Assembly: GCA_965278995.1 (NCBI GenBank)
Contig: OZ257136.1
Span: forward strand, 2,170,001 to 2,234,000
Source of the DNA: JADJYF01 sp965278995
GTDB lineage: Bacteria > Pseudomonadota > Gammaproteobacteria > Ga0077536
Reading direction: 5' to 3'
DNA length: 64,000 nucleotides
Below the pieces are notes generated by a model that was given only the letters and a program-made list of their open reading frames with translations, did not search any database and was not told where the DNA came from. A program made the translations under genes and the position numbers. Shown here piece by piece: positions 34,942 to 43,764 of the stretch. Numbering within the stretch: position 1 is the stretch's first letter; each line of letters starts with the position of its first letter.

Positions 34942-37314
34942 TCAGGCCGCCGTCGCGGCCGAGGCGATCAAGTCCATGACCTGTTGCGGGCCCACCGGCG
35001 TCGACATTGGAACCAGTGGACCGTATTCCCTCAGTGCGTCGGCGACAGCGTTTGCCAGAGCGATATGTATCGACAGCATCGCCGCTTCTCCAGCGCCCTT
35101 GAAACCGCCTTCCGTGTACGGCGACGGCGTGACGATATGCGCACACTCGATATCAGGAAGCGTACGGGCGTTCGGGATCAGGAAATCCATGAACGACGCA
35201 TTGCGAAGTTGACCGTTTTCGTCATAGTCCAGCGATTCGAGCAGGCCCATGCCGATACCCTGTGCAGCGCCGCCGCGCATCTGGCCTTCGACAATCTTCG
35301 GATTGATCATGTTGCCGCAATCTTCGACCGCGACGATGCGCTTGATGTCGAGCACACCGGTCTGCGGATCGAGTTCGATGATGACGGCATGCGAGCCGTT
35401 GGCATAAGCAGCCGGCGGATCGTAATGACGCGTTGCACTCAATACCGGCTCAACTTCGTTTTCGTCGGGGCGACGAAAACGGTCGAAATAAGTGATGTAG
35501 GCGATTTCCGCCACGGTCATGGCGCGATCGGGCGAACCTTTGACGAAAATACGGCCGTCCTCGATGGTGAGATCGGCTGCGTTCGCTTCCATCACATGCG
35601 CCGCAATCTTGAGCAGTTTCGTCCGTACGTCACCGGCCGCACGCATGACCGTACCACCACCAATGACTGCGCTGCGGCTGGCAAACGTGCCCATGCCGTA
35701 AGCACCAGTGGCGGTATCGCCGTCGAGCACGACGATGTCCTCGAACGGCACGCCCAGCGTGTCCGCCGCAACCTGCGCCAAGGTGGTCCGCAGACCCTGA
35801 CCATGACTGAACTGGCCGCTGCGGATCGTCACTTTCCCGCTCGGGTCGATTTCAACGGTTGTCGTATCGTGCAGCGTGGCGGGGAATCCGCTCTCCTGCG
35901 CTGAACGACTGCCCCAGTTGGTCTGTTCGACAAAGAACGCAATGCCGACGCCGCGCAGTTTTCCATCAGCCTGCAGACGCGGCCCTTTCTTGCCCTCAAT
36001 ATAGTCGGAGACTTCCATGCACTTACCGAGTACCCGTGCGTAATCGCCACTGTCATAAGTCTGGTTGGTCGCCGTGGTGTAGGGGAACTCGTCTTTGCGG
36101 ATCATGTTCTTGAGGTAGATGTCCGTGATATCGATGCCGAGTAGCGCAGCCGCCTTGCTCAGCACCATGTCACGCGCGAAACAGACCGCCGACCAACCGA
36201 CACCGCGATAAGCACCGGTAGACATCTTGTTCGTCAAGCAGACGATGGTTTCATATTCGACATTCGCGACAGTGAACGCGCCGGGCGAGCCGGTGTTGCC
36301 GACCACCGGTTCAATCAGGCCTGTCCACGGATACATCGAGTACGCGCCGGAATCGCCAATGCTCTTCATTTTCATGCCGAGGATGGTGCCATCCTTCTTG
36401 AGCGCGATGTCCATATAGATGGTGTTCTGCTTGGCATGCGCGGCCGACAGCAGATGTTCACGTCGATCCTCGGTCCACTTGACCGGCATACGGAGCTTGC
36501 GCGCAACCCACGGCAGGATGAATTCCTCGGGAAAAAAATGCGCTTTCTGCCCGAAACCACCGCCCACAGTCGGCGCGATCACGCGAATGATCTGTTCCGG
36601 GATCTTTAGATTCACTGCGATGTAGGTGCGGAGCGGATATGGCATCTGTGTCGACGACCACACGGTCAGCGTGTCGTCCCAGCCCCAGCTCGCGATCACA
36701 CCGCGTGTTTCCATTGGCGCAGCCGAGGTGCGACCGGTTTTGACTTTCTCGCGCACCACCAGATCAGCTTGTGCAAAAGCGCCCTTTACGTCGCCTTTCG
36801 AGAACGAATCCGTATAGTAGATATTGGAACCGAGTTCCTCGTGCAGCAGGGTGGCACCCTCGACCATGGCATCTTCGACATCCGCATAGGAGCGCAGTCC
36901 TTCGTACTCGACTTCGATAAGGTCGACAATGTCTTCAGCGATGTAACGATTGGGAGCGACAACGACCGCCATGATCTCGCCGACATAACGCACTTTGTCT
37001 TTGGCGATGAACGCCATACTGACGGGCTTGAGCACACCGAGTGTTTTCGGCACGAACGTCGTCGTACCGATGTCGAATTCGTGGCCGGTGATGATGTCGA
37101 TGCAATCTGGATGCGCGAGCGCTTTGTCGAGTTGAATGCGCTTGATCCGCGCATGACCATGAGTGCTGCGCAAGAACGCTATTTCGACCATTCCGGGCAG
37201 CGCGATATCGTCGACATATTTCGCCTTGCCCATCAGCACCTGCGGATCTTCCGTGCGCTTACGACGGGCGCCAACCTGCTTGGTGGCGCCGGTCATCTGT
37301 GTAGTTGTGCTCAT
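34942..37314 (-). CDS. Molybdenum hydroxylase large subunit (CoxL/XdhB-like, form II)
   Basis: A 790-residue molybdopterin-binding subunit. The active-site loop reads A368-Y-R-G-V-G-W374, close to the form II AYRGAGR signature and unlike the Cys-containing loop of true CO dehydrogenases. The catalytic Glu is E743 in GFKGAGEAAML. Such enzymes hydroxylate N-heterocycles or aldehydes at carbon next to nitrogen, using water. GGAGGAA supports the ATG at 37314; the frame is open further upstream. Given the NicX-like gene nearby, a pyridine derivative is a reasonable substrate. Confidence 0.9.
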   Translation of the reverse strand: MSTTTQMTGATKQVGARRKRTEDPQVLMGKAKYVDDIALPGMVEIAFLRSTHGHARIKRIQLDKALAHPDCIDIITGHEFDIGTTTFVPKTLGVLKPVSMAFIAKDKVRYVGEIMAVVVAPNRYIAEDIVDLIEVEYEGLRSYADVEDAMVEGATLLHEELGSNIYYTDSFSKGDVKGAFAQADLVVREKVKTGRTSAAPMETRGVIASWGWDDTLTVWSSTQMPYPLRTYIAVNLKIPEQIIRVIAPTVGGGFGQKAHFFPEEFILPWVARKLRMPVKWTEDRREHLLSAAHAKQNTIYMDIALKKDGTILGMKMKSIGDSGAYSMYPWTGLIEPVVGNTGSPGAFTVANVEYETIVCLTNKMSTGAYRGVGWSAVCFARDMVLSKAAALLGIDITDIYLKNMIRKDEFPYTTATNQTYDSGDYARVLGKCMEVSDYIEGKKGPRLQADGKLRGVGIAFFVEQTNWGSRSAQESGFPATLHDTTTVEIDPSGKVTIRSGQFSHGQGLRTTLAQVAADTLGVPFEDIVVLDGDTATGAYGMGTFASRSAVIGGGTVMRAAGDVRTKLLKIAAHVMEANAADLTIEDGRIFVKGSPDRAMTVAEIAYITYFDRFRRPDENEVEPVLSATRHYDPPAAYANGSHAVIIELDPQTGVLDIKRIVAVEDCGNMINPKIVEGQMRGGAAQGIGMGLLESLDYDENGQLRNASFMDFLIPNARTLPDIECAHIVTPSPYTEGGFKGAGEAAMLSIHIALANAVADALREYGPLVPMSTPVGPQQVMDLIASAATAA

Positions 37315-37336
37315 TGGCGTATTCCTCCGTACAGCT

Positions 37337-37828
37337 TCACTTGGCGCTGGCAGCAGTGGCTTGCGCAACTGCCGTCGCCATCACCGAGTCCACGATGTCG
37401 TGGTAGCCGGTGCAGCGACACAGATGGCCGGACAACGCTTCGCGTACTTCCTCACGGCTGGGGCTCGGGTTTTCTTCGAGAAACGCTTTCATGCTCATGA
37501 GAATACCGGGCGTGCAGAAACCGCACTGCAAACCCTGATTCTCCCAGAACGCGTTCTGCATCGGATTCAATTGCCCATCGACGGCCAGCGATTCCACGGT
37601 TTCGATGGCACTGCCTTCGGCCTGTACGGCGAAGGTGAGGCAGGACCGCACCGCCAGACCATCCATCAGTACGGTGCAGGAACCGCAGATCCCGTGCTCA
37701 CAGCCGACATGCGTTCCGGTCAAATCAAGATCGTGACGGAGAAAGTCTGAAAGCAGGGTGCGCGGCTCGACCTCGCGTTTATAGGTGACGCCGTTGACAT
37801 CGAGACTGACGGTGCATTTGTTGACCAT
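37337..37828 (-). CDS. Molybdenum hydroxylase [2Fe-2S] small subunit (CoxS-like)
   Basis: A 163-residue protein with both iron-sulfur sites: the plant-type ferredoxin ligands in CEHGICGSC and a later Cys (SCLTF), then the helical-domain cluster in CGFCTPG and CRCTGYHDI. It carries electrons from the Mo centre to the FAD subunit. It lies 22 bases before the large subunit gene and 17 bases after the FAD subunit gene, giving the M-S-L order. Confidence 0.93.
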   Translation of the reverse strand: MVNKCTVSLDVNGVTYKREVEPRTLLSDFLRHDLDLTGTHVGCEHGICGSCTVLMDGLAVRSCLTFAVQAEGSAIETVESLAVDGQLNPMQNAFWENQGLQCGFCTPGILMSMKAFLEENPSPSREEVREALSGHLCRCTGYHDIVDSVMATAVAQATAASAK

Positions 37829-37845
37829 GATCGCTACCTCTGATG

Positions 37846-38721
37846 CTATTGCCGGACACCGGCACGTTCGAACGCGTCGCGCACTGCGCGAGCGGTCAAT
37901 ACTTCGGCGACCTGCCGTCGATAAGCGTCAGTCGCGTGGACATCGCTCTCGGGATCGACCACTTCCTGTACGGCGCGTGCGGCGTCGGCATAGAGTTCAG
38001 CCGACCCAGGCTGGCCGACAAGCAGATTCTCACAAGCACTCGCGCGTACCGGTGTCGCTGCAACGCCGAACAATACGACCCGTGCGTAGTGGCATTTGCC
38101 GGCCTGGTCGAGGCCAATGACGGCGGCGCTGCCGGCCATGGCAAAATCGCCTGAGCGTCTGGCCACTTCGTGCAGTCCCCAGCCGCTCTTCGCGGGTGGT
38201 GCCTGGAACAGAATCGAGGTGAGTACTTCGTCAGGCTGCAGTGCGGTGGTCATGTAGGTAATGAAAAACGACTCGGCGTCCATGGTGTGTGTTGCCGACG
38301 CACTTCTGATCTCGAACTCGGCGTCGAGCAGCAGCGACATCGCGGGCAGTTCCGAGGCAGGATCGGCATTGACAATACTCCCGCCGACCGTGCCTTTATT
38401 ACGAATTTGGAAATGCGCAATCTTCTCGATTGCGGCTCCCAGAACCGGCAGCCTGGCGCGTAATGCGGCATTCTTCTCCGCATAACGCTGAGTCGTGGTT
38501 GCCAGTACGCGTACGCCGCGCGCCTCCTCGCTGACCTGGTTGCGGTCTGCGATATGCGTGACATCGATCAGTACGCGCGGCCGCGCCAGGCGGAAATTCA
38601 TCGCCGCTATCAGACTCTGGCCGCCGGCCAGGATCTTGGCGTCATCGCCTGCGCTGCCCAGGAGTTCGCAAGCATGCTCGAGTGAACTTGCGCGGTGATA
38701 GTCGAATATCGCTGGTTTCAT
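37846..38721 (-). CDS. Molybdenum hydroxylase FAD subunit (CoxM-like)
   Basis: A 291-residue FAD-binding protein. The FAD loops are AKILAGGQSLIAAMNFRLARP and later GTVGGSIVNADPASELP. It passes electrons from the iron-sulfur subunit to an acceptor. The ATG at 38721 has GAGAGG at good spacing; a GTG two codons earlier is too close to the ribosome site. It follows the coxG-like gene by 30 bases. Confidence 0.92.
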   Translation of the reverse strand: MKPAIFDYHRASSLEHACELLGSAGDDAKILAGGQSLIAAMNFRLARPRVLIDVTHIADRNQVSEEARGVRVLATTTQRYAEKNAALRARLPVLGAAIEKIAHFQIRNKGTVGGSIVNADPASELPAMSLLLDAEFEIRSASATHTMDAESFFITYMTTALQPDEVLTSILFQAPPAKSGWGLHEVARRSGDFAMAGSAAVIGLDQAGKCHYARVVLFGVAATPVRASACENLLVGQPGSAELYADAARAVQEVVDPESDVHATDAYRRQVAEVLTARAVRDAFERAGVRQ

Positions 38722-38751
38722 CTGCACTACCTCTCAGCATTGCTCCGGACA

Positions 38752-39255
38752 TTACTCCGGGGCTGCAACGGCAGCCACGTCTTGGGGCAACCCGGCCATC
38801 TCGGCCTTGAGCGCCTTGAAGAATTGTTGGGCCATGTATTTGGAGATGCCGGTCAGGATCCGGCCACCGATACTCGCTATCAATCCACCGACTTCGGCAT
38901 CGCAAGTCCATTGCATGAGCGTACCGCCGTCCTGCGCCTCGAGACGACAATCAATGGTCATATTGACGAATCCCGGGCTGCCAGCGCCTTCGGCGTACAG
39001 CGTGTAATGGGTGGGATAGACCAGATCGTTGACAGTGATTTTGCCCTCATAGTCGCCCTTGATTGAGGCTACGCCGAGGGACAGGCATACAATGTAGCTC
39101 TGATTGCCAGCCTGGCCGTCAGCGGTGCCCTCCGCACTACAGGGCACCATGGATTTGCAGCCCGGGATCGTGCGGACCAGGATGCCGACGTCATGCAGCG
39201 CCGCCCACACCTCGGCGGCCTTCAGCGGGAACTCGGTGCTTCCTTCGAGCTTCAC
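38752..39255 (-). CDS. coxG: CoxG-like SRPBCC protein
   Basis: A 167-residue SRPBCC-fold protein with the CoxG N-terminus (KLEGSTEFPLKAAEVWAALHDVGILVRTIPGC) and the C-terminal amphipathic GGRILTGISKYMAQQFF segment. CoxG is thought to anchor the Mo hydroxylase at the inner membrane. It is 127 bases after the DUF1302 gene with no clear terminator between, so it may be part of one long transcript. Confidence 0.88.
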   Translation of the reverse strand: MKLEGSTEFPLKAAEVWAALHDVGILVRTIPGCKSMVPCSAEGTADGQAGNQSYIVCLSLGVASIKGDYEGKITVNDLVYPTHYTLYAEGAGSPGFVNMTIDCRLEAQDGGTLMQWTCDAEVGGLIASIGGRILTGISKYMAQQFFKALKAEMAGLPQDVAAVAAPE

Positions 39256-39382
39256 CTGCGCGTCTCCCGAGCACCTGATCTGCGTGGAGGAAAAAGATGC
39301 TCCCCTCCCCGCCGCTGCATTACGCGCCGAGCGGGCAGGAGAGTCATCAGGGACAATCGGCTGGCGCGCTTCGCGCCGGCTG

Positions 39383-41086
39383 CTAGAACGTATACTTCAT
39401 TTCAACAAACAGCGAGTCATTCTTGCGGAACTGGCCGAAGAAGGACTTGCTCTTACCGCCGATCAAGTTCAAGCCGATGCGCGTACTGAAATCGCTGTTC
39501 CAGTTGTAACCGACCAGGCTTCGGAACCACGTCGCACGCTGGTCCGAACCCAGTTCGCGCAGGGCGAAGAACTCGACATGCACGGTCTTGCCAGGCAGGA
39601 AGTCGTTGAACATGAACAACGTCAGTACGTTGCGGTCTTCATCGCGCAAGCCGTTGAACGCGTTGCTGGCGCCGCCGATGATGTAACCTTCACGACCACA
39701 ATCGGGCTGTGCCGCACAGGCCGGAGTACCGAAGTTCACGAAATTGCCAGGGGTGGCATTGCGGAAAATTTCGTCGCGCCAGTATTGCAGGGACACGAAC
39801 CAGGGTGTCGCAACGAAGCTCTTCGGGCCGATGTATAAATACTGGTCGAGTCCAACCAGGGTCGTCAGATTGTTCGACTCGACGAGATTGAGATCGGGTT
39901 CGTAGAACTGATTACCGAAACCGTAAGCCACTTCGCCACGGAGTACCGTGCCTTCCAGCGGCCCGGGCAGGAAGGTCAGCGCCTTGTCGAAGGAGAAACC
40001 GGCGAGCTGATAGCGATGGCGGTTAAAGTCGATTCCGCCACCGATGGCACGCGGGCCGCCGATGTCGAACGCGAAGCCTGGGTCGATGCGGGTGTCGCCG
40101 ATATCGTAGAACGGCAGGTCCTCGAACAGGTAGGCGTAATGGAACGAATAGGTGAGATCGGACAGCAAGCCGAGATCGCCACCGGTACGCGCCATCCAGC
40201 GAACGAAGACTTCGGACTTGTCGATCGCGTCCCCATCGTCGTAGCGATCGTCGTCGAAGAAATCAGGTTCGGCGAACAGCCCTTTTGAAACATTGACGAC
40301 CTGGTTGGCGTAATCGACGACGTTCAGCGTCCACGGGTGGTGGCCCTCCTCCACCGGATTAAAGCCCGGGAAGCGTGACGGCGTATAATCCAGGTTCCAG
40401 ATCACCTGAAGTTCCTTCTGGATACCGCCCGGGATCCACTCATAAGCGGACAAGTCGACCTTGGTGTCGATCATCCACTGCGGGATCATGAAACGTTCCT
40501 GTTCGAACGTCAGCGGATTGCGGAAATTTCGCGGGTTGACGACGTCGAGTACGGTGACACCGTCGGAACGACCCCAGGTGATGATCTGTCGGCCGGCACG
40601 GATGAACACCGGCTCATAGCTGAAGTCGACGAACGCTTCGCGAACCAGCGGATCATAATTGTCGTTGACGCCATCTCGGAGATTGGTCTCCCAGAACTTG
40701 GAGATATCCTTGCCTTTGTCGTTGACCTCGTACATCGCGTCGTAATACGGGCGCAGTTTCACGACCGGTGTGATGTTGGAGAAACCCTTGTAGACGATTT
40801 CCAGATTCAACTCGGTTCGAAGCGCGTTGAGGATATCGTACTTGTCCCTGTTGCTCGGCGTGCCGAGATCGGCTGGGCCAAGGAAAACGCCTGGCGCCAC
40901 CGCCAGTGAGATTTCCTCGGGGCCGTCCTTGTTGCCCCAGCGCGCTTCGGAATAAACGAATATTTCGCCGCTGATTTCAAAATCACCGTACTCGTAGCGG
41001 GCCGCGCTCTCTTCAGACCAGCCCATCGTTGACAACATCGCAACCGCGAGCACCGTGCCAGCGTTGTGCCGACTTGGAACATTCAT
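39383..41086 (-). CDS. DUF1302 family outer-membrane protein
   Basis: A 567-residue protein with a short N-terminal hydrophobic segment (GTVLAVAMLSTMGWS) that may be a signal peptide, followed by many alternating beta-strands ending in an aromatic residue (EMKYTF), as in outer-membrane barrels. Blocks such as IRAGRQIITWGRSDGVTVLDVVNPRNF are typical of DUF1302. GAGGAGAAA lies before the ATG. DUF1302, DUF1329 and an RND protein commonly occur together in degraders of hydrophobic substrates; transport across the outer membrane is inferred. Confidence 0.87.
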   Translation of the reverse strand: MNVPSRHNAGTVLAVAMLSTMGWSEESAARYEYGDFEISGEIFVYSEARWGNKDGPEEISLAVAPGVFLGPADLGTPSNRDKYDILNALRTELNLEIVYKGFSNITPVVKLRPYYDAMYEVNDKGKDISKFWETNLRDGVNDNYDPLVREAFVDFSYEPVFIRAGRQIITWGRSDGVTVLDVVNPRNFRNPLTFEQERFMIPQWMIDTKVDLSAYEWIPGGIQKELQVIWNLDYTPSRFPGFNPVEEGHHPWTLNVVDYANQVVNVSKGLFAEPDFFDDDRYDDGDAIDKSEVFVRWMARTGGDLGLLSDLTYSFHYAYLFEDLPFYDIGDTRIDPGFAFDIGGPRAIGGGIDFNRHRYQLAGFSFDKALTFLPGPLEGTVLRGEVAYGFGNQFYEPDLNLVESNNLTTLVGLDQYLYIGPKSFVATPWFVSLQYWRDEIFRNATPGNFVNFGTPACAAQPDCGREGYIIGGASNAFNGLRDEDRNVLTLFMFNDFLPGKTVHVEFFALRELGSDQRATWFRSLVGYNWNSDFSTRIGLNLIGGKSKSFFGQFRKNDSLFVEMKYTF

Positions 41087-41160
41087 GAGCTTTCTCCTCA
41101 GAAACGACAATGACCGCACTCCTTGAGTGCCCTTGATACCCCTGGAACCTGATGCAACCG

Positions 41161-43710
41161 TCATGGCAGGACCGAGACCGACGCAGCCGCGCCGCCAGAC
41201 TGATGGACATTGCGATTGCCGCCTGACCCGATGCCCTGATTCTTTACTATGCCGCGCGTTAGAAAACGAGGCTGCAACATGCTCCAGACGACCGGGGCCG
41301 CGAAGAAGCTGAGCAGAAAGGTTGTCAGCAGGATCAGCGCCATGCTGAATCCGACATAGCCGACGTACAACGGGACGGTCGAGACGGCAAGGCAACCGGC
41401 AAACAGAGCGGCAAACGAAAAGATCAGCGGTTCGCGCACCAAGGTGAAAGCGTCGAACATGGCGCGATGGAAATCGAAATCCTTCGCGTATTCCTCGCGG
41501 AAGCGATAGAGCAGATACACTTCGGCATCGATACCGACGCCGCTGGCTATCGACAACGCGGCTGTCACATTCGAATTGAACTCTATGCCGATCAGATGGA
41601 TCAGCAGCACCCATACAATCGTGCCGACAGCGAGCGGAAACATCAGCAGCAGCGGCCCGGCCAGTGAACGCAGCATGACCGCGGCCGTAACGAATGACGC
41701 GAGCGCGCTGAGCGCGGTGGCCAGGATCAACCATTCCTTGATCGAGCGGTTGAACGCATCGGCGATGCCGACGTTACCGGCAGGCAGCTTGATGACGACG
41801 CCCAACTTATCGGCGTCCCAGTGTTCGGCAAGGTAGTCATTGGCGCGCTTGACGAGCGTCGTAACGGCTTCCGGATTCGTGTTCTGTACGAACGCAATCA
41901 TGGCCGAATCCTTGAAATCCGGGTCAACGACAAAATCGAACGCGCCTGGCATGCCGCCGGATAGAAAGAACAGCGCTTCGTTGATCGCCATCTGCGCCCG
42001 ATCCCCTTGCGGGATGCGGAACTGCGCGTCGTCGTCTTCGTTCAGGAAACGGTTCATAATCTTCACGTAGAACGGCAGTCCGATGACGGCCGAGACGCCT
42101 TCTGCTTCGCTGAGATTCTGGGCCAGGCCGTCCAGCGCGGTGAGGACCTCAGGCGTTTTAGCGGCACCGGGTTCACGGCCCTCGGCCAGGATCGCCATCG
42201 TGTAAACGCCGCCGAAACGCGCGGTGATCTCCTGCTCCATCTGATACAGCGCGTTGGTTTCCCACGAGCGCGTCAGATAGTTGTGCACGGCATAGGTGTT
42301 GTTCTGGCCAATCTTGATCTTGGACGACAGCATTCGGCCCACGGCCGTGTCACTGCCGAAATCCACCGGCACCAGCACACCCAGCGAAGCAGCCAGTATC
42401 AGCCCGCCGACAGCGATGACTACCCACTGCGTGCTGCGGTTGTAGATGAGCGGGCGCACCAGAAATGCGGTGGTCCGATAGACCAGTCCGCTCGCTTCGC
42501 GCCTGCCGGTTTGCGCGCGGGCCGCTGCCGACGCGACGCTCGCCCGAGGCAGGTAGGCCAGCAGGGCAATCAGGAAAGTCGGCACGATAACGATGATCGA
42601 CAGCATGCCTAGTGCGGTGACTTTGCCAAGCAGACGCACATTGTCGAATGGCACGAAAGCCAGCACGACGAAGGCGGTGAGATTGGTGAACAGCACCACG
42701 GCCAACGGGCGCATCATGCTGAGGAAAGTCCGCTCCAATGCCTCAGGTATCGAGCGGCCATCCTGCATCTCGTCGGTCAGGAAGCGCTTGATGAACAGCA
42801 CGCTGTGCGAAGCCGACACGGCCAGGATGATGAACGGCGCAAGCAGCGCTGCCGAGGACGTCAGGACGTCGCCTTCAAGAAGGCGCTGCAGACCAAACGC
42901 CCAGATCGACGCCATGATGCCGACGCCGAGTGGCGGCAGCACGCCGACAATGGAGCGGAATGCGAAGACCAGTACGATGGTAATGCCGGCCAGCACCAGC
43001 ACGAACGCGCCGGCGATATACGGCAGCCCGTCGCTGTTCACCCAGCCGATAAGTATTGGCGAACCCGCCGCTGTCACCTGATGGGTGGCATCGTTCTCCG
43101 GGCCGATGATCCGCTGAACTTCTTTGTAGATAGCTATCGGGTCGGTAACCGGCAGATTGAGGCCGGCGCGCACTCGTTGCGGCCCGGTACGGAAGTCGGC
43201 CTGAATGATCACGGCGCTGCCGTCTTTCGAGACCAGACCGCCTTTCAGCGCCGCATTATTGCTGATGCCATACTTGACGCGTTCCAGTTCCTCTGGTGTT
43301 TCCGGCGCACGGTTCGGGTTGTCGAACAGCATGCCGGCATCAAGCGTATCCGCCGTGCCCTTGAGATAGCGCGAATTGATCGCTGACAGCGAGCGCACGG
43401 CATAGGGTATGACGCCGTGGATCTTCGTCAGCTGATCGGTGATGCGCTTGACCTTGGCCAGCGAGTCGCCCTGGATGATGCTTTGTCCATCCGACCTCGA
43501 CACCATGATGGTGACCAGGTTGGCGCCACCGAACTTCTGTTGCAGATGTTCGTTCAAAACGACGGAGGGGTCGTCCTCGGGCGGCCAGCGGTTCGGATCG
43601 TCATAGATCTTCAAGGTGCTCGCCAAATAGGCGGCCACCAGGGTGATAAGCAGCGTCCCGATCAGGGCCGCGAGACGATACCGAACCAGACTGTTAGCCA
43701 AACGTTCCAT
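41161..43710 (-). CDS. RND-superfamily (MMPL-like) transporter
   Basis: An 849-residue membrane protein with one N-terminal membrane span, two large periplasmic loops and two groups of about five to six spans (for example IIVIVPTFLIALLAYL and PLIFSFAALFAGCLA). The Asp-rich transmembrane motif region GVGIDAEVYLLYRF fits proton-driven RND transporters of the MMPL/HpnN kind. It lies between DUF1302 and DUF1329 genes and probably moves the pathway's substrate or a lipid. Confidence 0.88.
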   Translation of the reverse strand: MERLANSLVRYRLAALIGTLLITLVAAYLASTLKIYDDPNRWPPEDDPSVVLNEHLQQKFGGANLVTIMVSRSDGQSIIQGDSLAKVKRITDQLTKIHGVIPYAVRSLSAINSRYLKGTADTLDAGMLFDNPNRAPETPEELERVKYGISNNAALKGGLVSKDGSAVIIQADFRTGPQRVRAGLNLPVTDPIAIYKEVQRIIGPENDATHQVTAAGSPILIGWVNSDGLPYIAGAFVLVLAGITIVLVFAFRSIVGVLPPLGVGIMASIWAFGLQRLLEGDVLTSSAALLAPFIILAVSASHSVLFIKRFLTDEMQDGRSIPEALERTFLSMMRPLAVVLFTNLTAFVVLAFVPFDNVRLLGKVTALGMLSIIVIVPTFLIALLAYLPRASVASAAARAQTGRREASGLVYRTTAFLVRPLIYNRSTQWVVIAVGGLILAASLGVLVPVDFGSDTAVGRMLSSKIKIGQNNTYAVHNYLTRSWETNALYQMEQEITARFGGVYTMAILAEGREPGAAKTPEVLTALDGLAQNLSEAEGVSAVIGLPFYVKIMNRFLNEDDDAQFRIPQGDRAQMAINEALFFLSGGMPGAFDFVVDPDFKDSAMIAFVQNTNPEAVTTLVKRANDYLAEHWDADKLGVVIKLPAGNVGIADAFNRSIKEWLILATALSALASFVTAAVMLRSLAGPLLLMFPLAVGTIVWVLLIHLIGIEFNSNVTAALSIASGVGIDAEVYLLYRFREEYAKDFDFHRAMFDAFTLVREPLIFSFAALFAGCLAVSTVPLYVGYVGFSMALILLTTFLLSFFAAPVVWSMLQPRFLTRGIVKNQGIGSGGNRNVHQSGGAAASVSVLP

Positions 43711-43764
43711 GCAATCAATTCCGCGCCATGTGAATGGGAGTTGCCGCAGCAGTCGCCTGCCGTG

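Noticed and set aside
34942..38721. True aerobic carbon monoxide dehydrogenase.
   Set aside because: Gene order fits cox genes, but the large subunit has AYRGVGW and lacks the Cys-containing loop of form I CO dehydrogenase. A general N-heterocycle or aldehyde hydroxylase is more likely.
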